40,897 nucleotides of DNA. Source: MED-G16 sp964467915 (lineage in GTDB: Bacteria > Bacteroidota > Bacteroidia > Cytophagales > MED-G16). Both the position numbers and the translations under genes were made by a program. The DNA is taken from positions 1 through 40,897 of the forward strand of contig CAYXSW010000017.1 in NCBI GenBank assembly GCA_964467915.1, read 5' to 3'. This document shows positions 26,486 through 35,628 of the stretch, piece after piece. Position 1 is the first letter of the stretch. Each line of letters opens with the position of its first letter. The notes under the pieces were generated by a model. The model saw nothing but the letters and a program-made list of their open reading frames with translations, did not search any database and was not told where the DNA came from.

Positions 26486-26847
26486 AAGAAATATTCTTTA
26501 TTGGTGCTGGAGGGATGTTTGGAGCTATTTTAAGATTTTTGATTGTTAAAATTCCTTTTATAAATTCAAGTTTTCCATTTAACACATTTATAGTTAATAT
26601 GTTAGGTTGTTTTCTGGTCGGAATATTAATTAAATATTCATCAGTCTCTAATAAAGAATTATCTCATCTTATAAATAATTTTCTAATTATTGGATTTTGT
26701 GGTGGATTTACTACATTTTCAGCATTTTCAGCAGATTCAATAAACTTATTAAATGAAAGTAAATATTTTCTTTTTTTAAGTTATATGATTTCTAGCTCAG
26801 TAGTTGGTATCCTATTTTGTTATATTGGTATAAATATTATTAAATGA
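26482..26847 (+). CDS. crcB: Fluoride channel CrcB/Fluc
   Basis: CrcB exports fluoride ions. The 121-residue protein has four hydrophobic segments and the family signatures GAGGMFGAILRF, NTFIVNMLGCFLVG and GFCGGFTTFSAFS. It is normal length for a dimeric Fluc channel. It lies inside the operon with ATGA overlaps on both sides. I see no fluoride riboswitch, and there is no leader space for one directly upstream. Confidence 0.95.
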   Translation: MKEIFFIGAGGMFGAILRFLIVKIPFINSSFPFNTFIVNMLGCFLVGILIKYSSVSNKELSHLINNFLIIGFCGGFTTFSAFSADSINLLNESKYFLFLSYMISSSVVGILFCYIGINIIK

Positions 26848-28256
26848 TGGATTATAGAAATAATAAAATTATTTCAATTTATGATGAGGTTTGTGCCAAC
26901 CATAAAAGTTTCAAAAACACTTCAGCAAATAAAAGGATTTTAAAACTTAAGAAGCTTAAAAACAATATTTTAGAACATAGAAAAGAAATAAAAAATGCTT
27001 TAAATGAAGATTTTGGGAAAAACAGTACAGAAGTTGATCTTACTGAAATATTTCCAGTAATCTCAGAGATTAATCATTGCATTAATAATATAAAAAAATG
27101 GATAAAAAGAAAATATGTACAAACTCCTATAACACTTTTTGGATCAAAATCATATATAGAATATGAAGCCAAAGGTGTTGTGCTTATAATTACCCCCTGG
27201 AATTTCCCAATAAATCTAACTTTTGTATCATTAATTAGTGCTGTAGCAGCAAATAACTCTGTAATTATTAAACCATCGGAAATAACAAATAAAACCTCAC
27301 TAATAATAAAAAAAATTATAGAGTCAACTTTTGAACCTGAGAACGTATCTGTTGTTCTTGGTGGGGCAGATATAGCTTCAAATTTATTAAAATTAAAATT
27401 TGATCATATACTATTTATTGGATCTCCTACAATTGGAAAGATTGTGATGAACTCAGCTGCTAAAAATCTATCATCAATAACATTAGAATTAGGTGGTAAG
27501 TCTCCTACTATAATTGATAAGAATAGTAATTTAAAAAATGCAGCAAAAAAAATTGCATGGTCTAAATTTATAAATAATGGTCAGGTTTGCATTTCTCCAG
27601 ATTATGTTCTGATTCATGAAAGTGAGAAAGAGAAATTTATTAAATATGTTATCGAAAATATAATTAAGCTTTATACTAAAGAATCAATACAATCTTCTTC
27701 ATATTGTAGGATTGTAAATAAAAATCATTTTAAAAGAATAAATGAACTTATTGATAATGCCATATTAAATGGTGGAAAAATTTTATATGGGGGTAATACC
27801 ATTAAAGAAAAAAACTTTATAGAGCCAACTATAATTGATAATATAAGTGAAAATTCTAAAATATATAATGAAGAAATTTTTGGACCAATTTTACCAATAT
27901 TTACTTATAAGAAAATAAGTGATTCAATATCTTTTATAAATAAAAAAGAAAAACCCTTAGCACTATATATTTTTAGTAATAGCAAAAAAAATATAAATAA
28001 AATAGTGAGTGAAACTTCATCAGGGGGTGTTTGCATCAACCATAGCACACTTCACTATTCTAACTATAACCTACCCTTTGGAGGTATAGGAAACAGTGGC
28101 TTTGGTAAAAGTCACGGAGTTTATGGGTTTAAGGAGTTCTCAAATCAAAAAAGTGTATTAAAACAATTTTCTTCTTTTAGCCCAACAGATATGTTAATTC
28201 CACCTTATAACAAATTTAAACAAAGTCTTATTGATTTAATAATTAAATATTTTTAA
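26844..28256 (+). CDS. Aldehyde dehydrogenase (ALDH3-like)
   Basis: The 470-residue enzyme would oxidise an aldehyde to the acid with NAD(P)+. Visible residues are Asn120 in TPWNFP, Glu215 in LELGGKSPTII, and the nucleophile Cys249 in NNGQVCISPDYV. EEIFGPILPI and PFGGIGNSGFGKSHG lie in the C-terminal half. The short length and a hydrophobic C-terminal tail (LIDLIIKYF) resemble class 3 ALDHs that act on fatty or aromatic aldehydes. Substrate is not certain. The first of two adjacent ATGs overlaps the crcB stop. The 3' end overlaps smpB by 14 nt on the opposite strand. Confidence 0.92.
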   Translation: MMDYRNNKIISIYDEVCANHKSFKNTSANKRILKLKKLKNNILEHRKEIKNALNEDFGKNSTEVDLTEIFPVISEINHCINNIKKWIKRKYVQTPITLFGSKSYIEYEAKGVVLIITPWNFPINLTFVSLISAVAANNSVIIKPSEITNKTSLIIKKIIESTFEPENVSVVLGGADIASNLLKLKFDHILFIGSPTIGKIVMNSAAKNLSSITLELGGKSPTIIDKNSNLKNAAKKIAWSKFINNGQVCISPDYVLIHESEKEKFIKYVIENIIKLYTKESIQSSSYCRIVNKNHFKRINELIDNAILNGGKILYGGNTIKEKNFIEPTIIDNISENSKIYNEEIFGPILPIFTYKKISDSISFINKKEKPLALYIFSNSKKNINKIVSETSSGGVCINHSTLHYSNYNLPFGGIGNSGFGKSHGVYGFKEFSNQKSVLKQFSSFSPTDMLIPPYNKFKQSLIDLIIKYF

Positions 28257-28698
28257 TATTTTCTCTTAAACTTCTATCTATATCTCTTTTTTTAATATCC
28301 TCCCTCTTGTCATATGCCTTTTTACCTTTCCCTAATCCAATTTCAAGCTTTACATAACCCCTGTTATTAATAAATAATTTTATTGGAATTATTGATAATT
28401 TTTTTTCATTAACCTTTTTTTTTATTTGCTTTATTTCACTTTTGTTTAAAAGTAATTTTCTATCCCTATTTGGATCGTGATTATTTATATTCCCATATAA
28501 ATATTCAGAAATACTCATACCCTTTAAATAGATCTCATCATCAACAATTGAACAAAAGGAATTTGAAAAATTAACCTTAGACTCTTTTAATGACTTGATT
28601 TCAGTACCTTTTAATGCAATTCCTGCAATATATTTATCGGAAATCTGATAATTAAAATTTGCCTTTTTATTTTTTAATGAAAAATCTTTAAAATTCAT
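28243..28698 (-). CDS. smpB: SsrA-binding protein SmpB
   Basis: SmpB binds tmRNA and delivers it to stalled ribosomes for trans-translation. From the ATG at 28698 the product is 151 residues, the normal length. It has NFNYQISDKYIAGIALKGTEIKSLKESKVNF, then HDPNRDRKLLLNKSEI, and a basic C-terminal tail (GKGKKAYDKREDIKKRD). The frame is open upstream to 28776, but that would add 26 residues inside tsaD. The chosen start is 1 bp after the tsaD stop. The tmRNA gene itself is not in the window. Confidence 0.96.
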   Translation of the reverse strand: MNFKDFSLKNKKANFNYQISDKYIAGIALKGTEIKSLKESKVNFSNSFCSIVDDEIYLKGMSISEYLYGNINNHDPNRDRKLLLNKSEIKQIKKKVNEKKLSIIPIKLFINNRGYVKLEIGLGKGKKAYDKREDIKKRDIDRSLRENIKNI

Positions 28699-28699
28699 A

Positions 28700-29707
28700 T
28701 TATTCAATTTTTTGTTTTGAATACGGGACAATTTCAAAATCTGAAAAATTTTTGTCTTTATACATATAATACGCATAATTTGCGATCATTGCAGCATTAT
28801 CTGTACAATATTCCATTTCTGGAATATGTGTTTTTACATTTAGTGAATCTGACAACTTAAATATTGTTTTTCTTAGATAAGAATTTGCAGCAACCCCCCC
28901 ACAAATTGAAATATCTTTAACTTTATAATCATTTATAACTTTCATAAGTTTTACCATTAACATACTTACCAACTTAGATTGAATAGAAGCACAAATATCA
29001 TTTAAATTCTCTTTTATAAAGTCAGGGTTTTTTTTTAATTCTTTATTTATAAAGTATAAAAATGATGTTTTTATACCACTAAAAGAATAGTGATAACCAT
29101 CTACATTAGTATCAGGAAAAGAATAAGCTTCCTTATTTCCATCAATAGATAACTTATCTATTAATGGTCCTCCTGGATAATCAAGACCTAATATCTTTGC
29201 ACACTTATCAAAAGCCTCTCCAACTGCATCATCTCTTGTTTCACCAATAATTTTCATCTTATCATAAGATTCAATTAAAATAATTTGGGTGTGACCACCA
29301 CTAACTAAAAGAGAAATAAAGGGATAATTACTTTTTTTTTTGTTTATGGTATGAGAAAAAGCATGAGCTTTAAGATGATTAACTCCAATAATGGGGACAT
29401 TTAATGCAAAACCTAAAGATTTAGAAAATGTTGAACCAACAAGTAATGACCCTAATAATCCAGGACCAACAGTAAAAGCAATTGCATCTAATTTTTTTTT
29501 ATTAATTCCAGCACCTTCTAAAGCTTTTTCCACTATATATATTATATTCTTCTGATGTCCTCTTGAAGCTATTTCAGGCACTACCCCACCAAGTTTAGAA
29601 TGATCTATTTGAGAAGAAACAATGTTTGATTTTATGATACCATCACAAATAACTGATGCAGATGTATCATCACATGATGTTTCAATAGCTAATATTGTGT
29701 TTTTCAT
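28700..29707 (-). CDS. tsaD: tRNA N6-adenosine threonylcarbamoyltransferase TsaD
   Basis: TsaD completes the t6A37 modification of ANN-decoding tRNAs with TsaB/TsaE. The 335-residue protein starts ILAIETSCDDTSASV. It has GGVVPEIASRGH, GPGLLGSLLVG, the metal-binding HLKAHAFSH (His111, His115), SLLVSGGHTQI, VGEAFDKCAKILGLDYPGG and CGGVAANSYLR. All are TsaD signatures. It is first of a tsaD-smpB unit read from a -7 element at 29724-29731, back to back with the RNase P RNA gene. Confidence 0.97.
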   Translation of the reverse strand: MKNTILAIETSCDDTSASVICDGIIKSNIVSSQIDHSKLGGVVPEIASRGHQKNIIYIVEKALEGAGINKKKLDAIAFTVGPGLLGSLLVGSTFSKSLGFALNVPIIGVNHLKAHAFSHTINKKKSNYPFISLLVSGGHTQIILIESYDKMKIIGETRDDAVGEAFDKCAKILGLDYPGGPLIDKLSIDGNKEAYSFPDTNVDGYHYSFSGIKTSFLYFINKELKKNPDFIKENLNDICASIQSKLVSMLMVKLMKVINDYKVKDISICGGVAANSYLRKTIFKLSDSLNVKTHIPEMEYCTDNAAMIANYAYYMYKDKNFSDFEIVPYSKQKIE

Positions 29708-29723
29708 TTTTTAAAAATTTAAA

Positions 29724-29731
29724 CAAAAATA
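29724..29731 (-). promoter_or_regulatory. Predicted -7 promoter element for tsaD-smpB
   Basis: The minus-strand octamer TATTTTTG matches TAnnTTTG and ends 16 bp before the tsaD ATG. It lies only 4 bp from the plus-strand -7 element of rnpB, so the two promoters face outward from one 20 bp block. Confidence 0.45.
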
Positions 29732-29735
29732 TATA

Positions 29736-29743
29736 TACTTTTG
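29736..29743 (+). promoter_or_regulatory. Predicted -7 promoter element for the RNase P RNA gene
   Basis: TACTTTTG matches TAnnTTTG exactly. The expected transcription start 4-6 bp later coincides with the predicted 5' end of the RNase P RNA P1 helix (29748). That agreement makes this one of the more credible promoter calls. Confidence 0.55.
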
Positions 29744-29746
29744 CGA

Positions 29747-30095
29747 TGTAAGTCGTCTTATCGCTTCATATTTTGAAGAGGAAAGTCCGGACAATATAGA
29801 GCATTATACTTCTTAACTAGAAGGTCTCATTTGAGAACAGATAGTGCAACAGAAAAAAAACCGCCAATTTGGTAAGGGTGAAAAGGTAAGGTAAGAGCTT
29901 ACCGGTCAGATAGTGATATTTGATGCTTTGTAAACCTTATAAATTGAAAGATCAAGCAATTCGAATGTTTTTAACATGTAGTTGCTCGCTACAAATCGAA
30001 TGGGTAGATCGATTGAACTTAGTAGTAATACTAAGTCTAGATAAATGATAAGAGTCTGATAATATCAGATACAGAATCCGGCTTATAGACTTACT
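29747..30095 (+). ncRNA. rnpB: RNase P RNA
   Basis: This is the catalytic RNA that removes tRNA 5' leaders. The 5' universal block GAGGAAAGTCCGGAC is at 29779-29793. The middle block GGTGAAAAGGTAAGGTAAGAG...TACCG starts near 29877. The 3' block ACAGAATCCGGCTTATA is at 30071-30087. GTAAGTC (29748-29754) pairs with GACTTAC (30088-30094) to form P1, which sets the ends. A length of about 349 nt suits a bacterial type A RNA. No clear intrinsic terminator follows. Confidence 0.95.
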
Positions 30096-30183
30096 TTTAT
30101 TTAAGAAGTTTTGATTGGATTTTCTGTCTTAACTAACTGATTATCTATCGAAGAATATGTAGGACAAAGTTTTCTCTCACAAG

Positions 30184-30288
30184 ATGAAAAAAGAATTAAT
30201 AAGAGTACTAGTAGTTTTTTCACTATTATTTATCTTCTGCAAAGATACAAAACTTTATTCATTTTATAAAAAACATCATATATTCTAA
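30184..30288 (+). CDS. Small ORF, 34 residues, one membrane segment, coupled to the DUF255 gene
   Basis: The frame ATG 30184 to TAA 30288 encodes a 34-residue peptide with a basic start (MKKELIR), a hydrophobic stretch (VLVVFSLLFIFC, residues 8-19) and a short charged tail (KDTKLYSFYKKHHIF). Its stop shares bases with the next start (TAATG), the same junction type as nqrA-nqrB. It could be a small membrane peptide or a leader that couples translation. Cys19 is preceded by Phe, so it is a poor lipobox. The 88 bp between rnpB and this ORF show nothing else I can name. I do not recognise a family. Confidence 0.45.
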   Translation: MKKELIRVLVVFSLLFIFCKDTKLYSFYKKHHIF

Positions 30289-32246
30289 TGCCAAATAAAC
30301 TTTCTACAGAAAAAAGCAATTACCTTCAACAACACTCAGAAAATCCAATAGATTGGTTTCCATGGGGTAAAGAAGCACTAAATAAAGCAAAAAAAGAGAA
30401 GAAAATAATCATTCTAAGTATTGGTTATTCAAGTTGTCATTGGTGTCATGTCATGGAAAAAGAAACATTCCAGAATCATACAATTTCAAAATACATGAAT
30501 GAAAACTTTATTTCAATAAAAGTAGATAGAGAGGAAAGACCTGACATAGATAATTTATATATGGATGCTTTACAATGTATGGGTGTTCAAGGTGGATGGC
30601 CTCTAAATATTTTTCTATTACCTAATTTAAAGCCATTTTATGGGGGCACTTACTTTTCTCCAAATCAATGGTATGGTATTATAAATAATATAATAGATGC
30701 TTATTCTAAAAATAAAAAAGATTTTAAAAAGTCATCAGAAAATTTCACAAAAGATTTAAAAAAATCTCATAGTGAAAAATATAGCTCTAAGAATGAATTT
30801 TCAATTAAAACTCTTGTAAATGAGATTAAAATTAAATTTGATTATGAAGATGGAGGTATAGATAGAGCACAAAAATTTCCTATGCCCTCAATATGGAATT
30901 CACTTCTATTTTATTCATATCAAAATAATGACAAGGAGACTTTTAATCATATTAAAAATACTGTAAATAAAATTATAGGAGGAGGGATTTTTGATCAATT
31001 AAAAGGTGGCTTTTATAGGTATTCTACAGATAAAAAATGGACAGTACCTCACTTTGAAAAAATGTTATATGATAATGGACAGCTAATAGAGTTAATATCA
31101 AATATTTACTCTATCACAAAAAAAGAAAAATATAAAGTCATAATCAAAGACACAATTAATTGGGTCAAAGATGAAATGACAGACGATTCAGGTGGTTTTT
31201 ATTCTTCAATTGATGCTGATTCGGAAGGGCAAGAGGGAAAATATTATTTATGGGAATATGATGAACTAAAGAAAGTTTTAAATGAAAAAGAATTTAAACT
31301 CGCAAAAAATATATTTATAATATCAAAAAAAGGAGATTGGAAAAAGAAAATTATTTTAAAAAGAAAATTTTTTAAAAATGAGAACAATAAAGAAATAAAG
31401 AAATTAAAAAAGAAATTATTAAAGATTAGAGAAGCAAGAGTTAAACCTGAAATAGATAGGAAAATAATTCTATCATGGAATTCAATTATGTTAAAAGGAA
31501 TTTTATCAAGCTATCAGTCTACAGGTGATGAGGAATATCTTTCTTTAGCTATAAAAAATGCTGATTTTATATCAAATAACTTATTAAAAAATAAAAATTT
31601 AATAAGAGTATATGGGAATAAAATAAACGCATTTTTAGAAGATTATGCTCATACAATCAGTGCATTTATTAAGTTATTTGAAACAACGCAAAAGTTAAAA
31701 TATTTAGAGTATGCTAGAAATTTAATGGAAGATTGTATAAAGTTGTTTTATAGTAAAAAAAATAAAATGTTCTATTTCAGCGGAATAAATAATGAAAAGT
31801 TACTCACAAAAAAAATTGAAATTTTTGATAATGTCATTCCATCCTCTAACTCTGTGATGTTTTATAACCTTTTAATTTTAGGAAAAATTTATAATGACGA
31901 ATTATACCTTAACTTATATAATGGTATGGCCAATAAATTGAAGAACTATTTAAATAATTTTGAATTTATGTCTAATTGGATTTTTATCAACGAGATTAAT
32001 CAAAAAATGATAAATGAAATAGATATAAGAGATGTTTCATACAATCATAAAATAACCAAAGAAATAAATTCATGGTATATTCCTAACAAAATACTAATGT
32101 ATAATAATAGACTAAATTCAGAAAATATAAAATATGGAAATTCAAAACTAAGTATTTATCTATGTCGTAATAATGTATGTAATGATGCAATTCATTCTGT
32201 TAAAAATTTAAAAAATACAATAACATCTAATCCATTTAGTTATTAA
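30288..32246 (+). CDS. DUF255 / YyaL-type thioredoxin-domain protein
   Basis: The 652-residue protein has an N-terminal thioredoxin-like DUF255 domain (residues about 1-165). It opens with LSTEKSNYLQQHSENPIDWFPWG and has the Cys pair in SSCHWCHVMEKETF (Cys50, Cys53). An (alpha/alpha)6-type domain follows, with KFPMPSIW, GGGIFDQLKGGFYRYSTDKKWTVPHFEKMLYD, SIDADSEGQEGKYYLWEYDEL and LSWNSIMLKG. It matches the YyaL/SPATA20 family, close to full length. The biochemical role of the family is not settled. It shares TAATG with the small ORF before it and precedes a lipoprotein gene by 3 bp. Confidence 0.92.
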   Translation: MPNKLSTEKSNYLQQHSENPIDWFPWGKEALNKAKKEKKIIILSIGYSSCHWCHVMEKETFQNHTISKYMNENFISIKVDREERPDIDNLYMDALQCMGVQGGWPLNIFLLPNLKPFYGGTYFSPNQWYGIINNIIDAYSKNKKDFKKSSENFTKDLKKSHSEKYSSKNEFSIKTLVNEIKIKFDYEDGGIDRAQKFPMPSIWNSLLFYSYQNNDKETFNHIKNTVNKIIGGGIFDQLKGGFYRYSTDKKWTVPHFEKMLYDNGQLIELISNIYSITKKEKYKVIIKDTINWVKDEMTDDSGGFYSSIDADSEGQEGKYYLWEYDELKKVLNEKEFKLAKNIFIISKKGDWKKKIILKRKFFKNENNKEIKKLKKKLLKIREARVKPEIDRKIILSWNSIMLKGILSSYQSTGDEEYLSLAIKNADFISNNLLKNKNLIRVYGNKINAFLEDYAHTISAFIKLFETTQKLKYLEYARNLMEDCIKLFYSKKNKMFYFSGINNEKLLTKKIEIFDNVIPSSNSVMFYNLLILGKIYNDELYLNLYNGMANKLKNYLNNFEFMSNWIFINEINQKMINEIDIRDVSYNHKITKEINSWYIPNKILMYNNRLNSENIKYGNSKLSIYLCRNNVCNDAIHSVKNLKNTITSNPFSY

Positions 32247-32249
32247 ACT

Positions 32250-32990
32250 ATGAAATATCACATATTAATTCTTGTATTGTTTGTATTTATTTCTTGTGAT
32301 AAAGATGAAGGAATATCAAAAATTCCTTCAATATCATATGAAAATATTCAATTTAAAAAAAGCATTAATAATATCGCTCAAGACTCTCTTATTCTAACAA
32401 TAAACTTTATAGATGGTGATGGAAATCTAGGATTATCTAACGATGAAAATAACTATCCTTACCACCCATATAACGCAATAATAGATCAAGATTTTAATTG
32501 GGTGACACTTGGATCAAACACTGTTAACCCTCCACTATATGTTTACGAACCAAATGGAACTTATTATTCTTTCAGTAATGATGATAATAGACCATCATAT
32601 AATTGTGAAGATTATATAATTGATACTGTTAACTCTACTTCTGTATTAGATACTTTCTTTATTCAAAAAAATGATTTTAATAAAAATATTTTCGTTGAAT
32701 TCTTAACAAAAGAAAATAATGATTTTAAAGTAATTGACTGGAAAAGAATTTTTGATGAAGAATATGGGTGTGGAATTGATTTTAATTCTAGATTTCCACC
32801 ATTGAATATTTCTAATTCTTCACAGCTTCTTTCTGGAAAACTAAGATATGGAATGGTTTCGTATGGATTTGAGATGATTCTTAAAAATGATATTTTTAAA
32901 CTAAGGGTTCATATTATAGATAGAGAACTGAATACAAGTAATATTATTGAGACACCAGAAGTAACATTAGAAGAGATTCTAGTAGAATAA
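32250..32990 (+). CDS. Lipoprotein of unknown function with a DGDGNLG motif
   Basis: The 246-residue product has a lipoprotein signal ending FISC (Cys16) followed by DKDEG, an acidic stretch resembling the Bacteroidetes surface-export signal. The mature part looks beta-rich. It has NFIDGDGNLGLSNDE near residue 52, a motif I associate with a widespread flavobacterial lipoprotein family, and several Asp/Asn-rich loops that could bind calcium. No catalytic motif is seen. It lies 3 bp after the DUF255 gene, and its stop is 1 bp from the convergent E1 gene stop. Confidence 0.82.
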   Translation: MKYHILILVLFVFISCDKDEGISKIPSISYENIQFKKSINNIAQDSLILTINFIDGDGNLGLSNDENNYPYHPYNAIIDQDFNWVTLGSNTVNPPLYVYEPNGTYYSFSNDDNRPSYNCEDYIIDTVNSTSVLDTFFIQKNDFNKNIFVEFLTKENNDFKVIDWKRIFDEEYGCGIDFNSRFPPLNISNSSQLLSGKLRYGMVSYGFEMILKNDIFKLRVHIIDRELNTSNIIETPEVTLEEILVE

Positions 32991-32991
32991 T

Positions 32992-35409
32992 TTAATTTAA
33001 ACCCGGATAAGCTTTAGGATTTAACTCATTAAATAATGAGTAAATTTTTTCAAATACTGACTCACAATTTGGTTTTGAAAAATAGTCACCATCTGTACTG
33101 TATGCTGGCCTATGATCTTTAGAGTGTATCGTAAGAGGTTTTGAATCTAGATAAAAATAAGCATCTTGATTTTCAATAACTGATTGCATCATGTATGCAC
33201 TTGCTCCACCAGAAACATCCTCATCAGCAAATATTACTTTATTCGTCTTTTTAATTGACTCAACAATTAATTTATTTTTATCAAAAGGAAGTAAGGTCCT
33301 CACATCTATAATTTCACATGAAATACCTATATCATTTAGTTGAGAAGCTACTTCAAGGACAATTCTACACATAGACCCATATGTTACTACTGTTATATCC
33401 TTTCCTTCTCTAAGAATTTCAGGAACTCCAAACTCAACTGTTACATTTTTTAAATTTTTTGGAAGATTTTCCTTTAATCTATACGCATTCAAAGGTTCTA
33501 TAACAATGCCAGGTTCATCAGAAAGTAATAGTGTATTATACATACCAGATGCTTCCACAAAATTTCTAGGAACTAGTACATTTATACCTCTTAAACTATT
33601 TATTAGAGTTCCCATTGGAGAACCTGAATGCCAAATCCCTTCTAGCCTATGTCCTCTAGTTCTAATTATAACTGGTGCTTTTTGCCCACCTTTAGTTCTG
33701 TATTGTAAAGTTGATAAGTCATCAGAAAGAGTTTGTAAAGCCCAATAAACATAATCTAAATACTGAATTTCAACAATTGGCCTCAAACCCCTTAAAGCAG
33801 CTCCAATACCTTGCCCTATTATAGATGATTCCCTGATTCCTGTATCTGTTATTCTTAGTTTTCCATATTTCTTTTGTATTCCTGCAAAACCTTGATTTAC
33901 ACCACCAATTATTCCTACATCTTCTCCAACTGCAAAAACTAGCGGATTATTATCAAATGTTATATCAAAAAATTTATTTATTATCTCCCTTCCATCTATT
34001 AGTTTATTTTGTTTTGAATAAGTTGGTTTTACCTCTTTTATATTATCAACTGAATATTTTGATTCACTATGTAAATGAGAGCTATAATCAGATTCATATT
34101 TGTTTTGTAGTTCATCAATTAGGTTTAACAAGTAAATTTTAGATATATTATTTTCATTTCTTATAATTCTTTGGACAAACTTTAAAGTTTTAAAGATATC
34201 TGATTTTAGAGGTTGCAATGTGTTTGATAACTGGTCTCTAAGATTAATTATTTCCTTTTTATTTTTAGGACTATTCTGCGCTATCCTAGTTATAATTACC
34301 ATTGCATCATTTAAATCATCTTCAATAGATTTTCTGTAATTTTTCCAAGAAGTATCTCTTGAAACTTTTGCTGAATTTAAAGCTTTCTTTTCTAATTCAT
34401 TTAATTCCTTAGCATCTGAGTAATTATTTTCAATTATCCATTCTCTCATCATCTTTATACAACAAAAATCTTTCTCCCACTGTAGTCTTTCTTTTGATTT
34501 ATATCTTTCATGAGAACCAGAAGTAGTATGACCTTGAGGTTGGGTTACATCTTTAACATGAATTATAGATGGTACATGTTCATTTCTAGCTAGTCTTTCT
34601 GCTTTAGAATAAGCATTTAATAGACCAACATAATCCCATGCTTTTACAGTAAATAATTCAAATCCATTTTCCTTATTGGATGATCTTTGGAAACCAGACA
34701 AGGCTTTTGATAAATCATTTCTAGTTGTATGATACTCTGACGGTACTGATATACCATACCCATCATCCCAGATCGACATAATAACAGGTATTTGTAGAAC
34801 ACCGCATGCATTTATTGATTCCCAAAAATGACCCTCGGAAGTACTTGCGTCTCCTATAGTTCCAAATATGACTTCATTTCCATTTATAGAAAAATTTTGC
34901 ATATCAGACAGGTTCTTATTTTCTCTATATAATTTAGAGGCATAACCTAAACCAACAATCCTTGGCATCTGTCCAGAAACACAGGAGATATCACTAGCAG
35001 AGTTTTTCATATCTGTTAATGTTTTCCAATCTCCAGCATCATTGAGCATTCTTGTAGCAAAATGACAATTCATCTGCCTCCCAGCTGAATGAGGATCAAA
35101 ATCAGTGTCAGTATGAGCATACAATTGAGCAAAAAATTGACTTGAATCTAACTGGTCAATCGCCATCATAAATGTCTGATCTCTATAGTAGCCACTTCTA
35201 AAGTCGCCATTATTAAAAAATTTTGCCATAGCAATTTGAGGCAGTTCCTTACCGTCACCAAATACACCAAATTTTGCTCTTCCCATGAAGACTTCCTTTC
35301 TGCCTATAATACTAAGGTTTCTACTTTCATTAATTAAAAAGTAATCTTTTAGAATTTCTTCTTTAGATATTTTTAAAGATTTATTTATTGTAAGATTAGA
35401 ATCAATCAT
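32992..35409 (-). CDS. 2-oxoacid dehydrogenase E1, fused alpha and beta subunits
   Basis: E1 decarboxylates a 2-oxoacid using thiamine diphosphate and passes the acyl group to E2. The 805-residue protein joins an alpha part (to about residue 350; GDASTSEGHFWESIN holds the TPP/Mg-binding loop) to a beta part (about 475-805; NPLVFAVGEDVG, FADEDVSGGASAYM). HSAGRQMN and the overall layout are those of fused branched-chain-type E1 proteins of Bacteroidetes. The substrate is probably a branched-chain 2-oxoacid, but pyruvate is not excluded. I start at 35409 (MIDSN), since the alternative start at 35427 would overlap the -7 element at 35427-35434. No E2 or E3 is adjacent. Confidence 0.9.
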   Translation of the reverse strand: MIDSNLTINKSLKISKEEILKDYFLINESRNLSIIGRKEVFMGRAKFGVFGDGKELPQIAMAKFFNNGDFRSGYYRDQTFMMAIDQLDSSQFFAQLYAHTDTDFDPHSAGRQMNCHFATRMLNDAGDWKTLTDMKNSASDISCVSGQMPRIVGLGYASKLYRENKNLSDMQNFSINGNEVIFGTIGDASTSEGHFWESINACGVLQIPVIMSIWDDGYGISVPSEYHTTRNDLSKALSGFQRSSNKENGFELFTVKAWDYVGLLNAYSKAERLARNEHVPSIIHVKDVTQPQGHTTSGSHERYKSKERLQWEKDFCCIKMMREWIIENNYSDAKELNELEKKALNSAKVSRDTSWKNYRKSIEDDLNDAMVIITRIAQNSPKNKKEIINLRDQLSNTLQPLKSDIFKTLKFVQRIIRNENNISKIYLLNLIDELQNKYESDYSSHLHSESKYSVDNIKEVKPTYSKQNKLIDGREIINKFFDITFDNNPLVFAVGEDVGIIGGVNQGFAGIQKKYGKLRITDTGIRESSIIGQGIGAALRGLRPIVEIQYLDYVYWALQTLSDDLSTLQYRTKGGQKAPVIIRTRGHRLEGIWHSGSPMGTLINSLRGINVLVPRNFVEASGMYNTLLLSDEPGIVIEPLNAYRLKENLPKNLKNVTVEFGVPEILREGKDITVVTYGSMCRIVLEVASQLNDIGISCEIIDVRTLLPFDKNKLIVESIKKTNKVIFADEDVSGGASAYMMQSVIENQDAYFYLDSKPLTIHSKDHRPAYSTDGDYFSKPNCESVFEKIYSLFNELNPKAYPGLN

Positions 35410-35426
35410 ATATAAAATAATGACCA

Positions 35427-35434
35427 CAAATATA
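35427..35434 (-). promoter_or_regulatory. Predicted -7 promoter element for the fused E1 gene
   Basis: The minus-strand octamer TATATTTG matches TAnnTTTG and ends 17 bp before the ATG at 35409. The sequence just after it, TGG, is the same as after the -7 element of the divergent ald gene. The remaining intergenic DNA (about 35435-35590) is very AT-rich with no other feature I can name. Confidence 0.45.
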
Positions 35435-35591
35435 CAAAAAAAGAGATTAAATAAATTTTATTTATTTTATTAATTTAATATAATGTTATGGTTAATTGCA
35501 TAATTAAAGAATTATATTTTTTTAATTTATTATAAACAGAATAATATTTTGTTATTTATAAAAATTAAAAAATTAAAATAATAGTAAATTA

Positions 35592-35622
35592 TTGATTTAA
35601 TATATTTAAAATATCATATTTG
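35592..35622 (+). promoter_or_regulatory. Predicted promoter of alanine dehydrogenase
   Basis: TTG (35592-35594) is followed after 20 nt by CATATTTG (35615-35622), one mismatch from TAnnTTTG. The -7 element ends 6 bp before the ATG at 35629. If real, transcription would begin at or next to the start codon, giving a leaderless mRNA. Confidence 0.4.
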
Positions 35623-35628
35623 TGGCAC

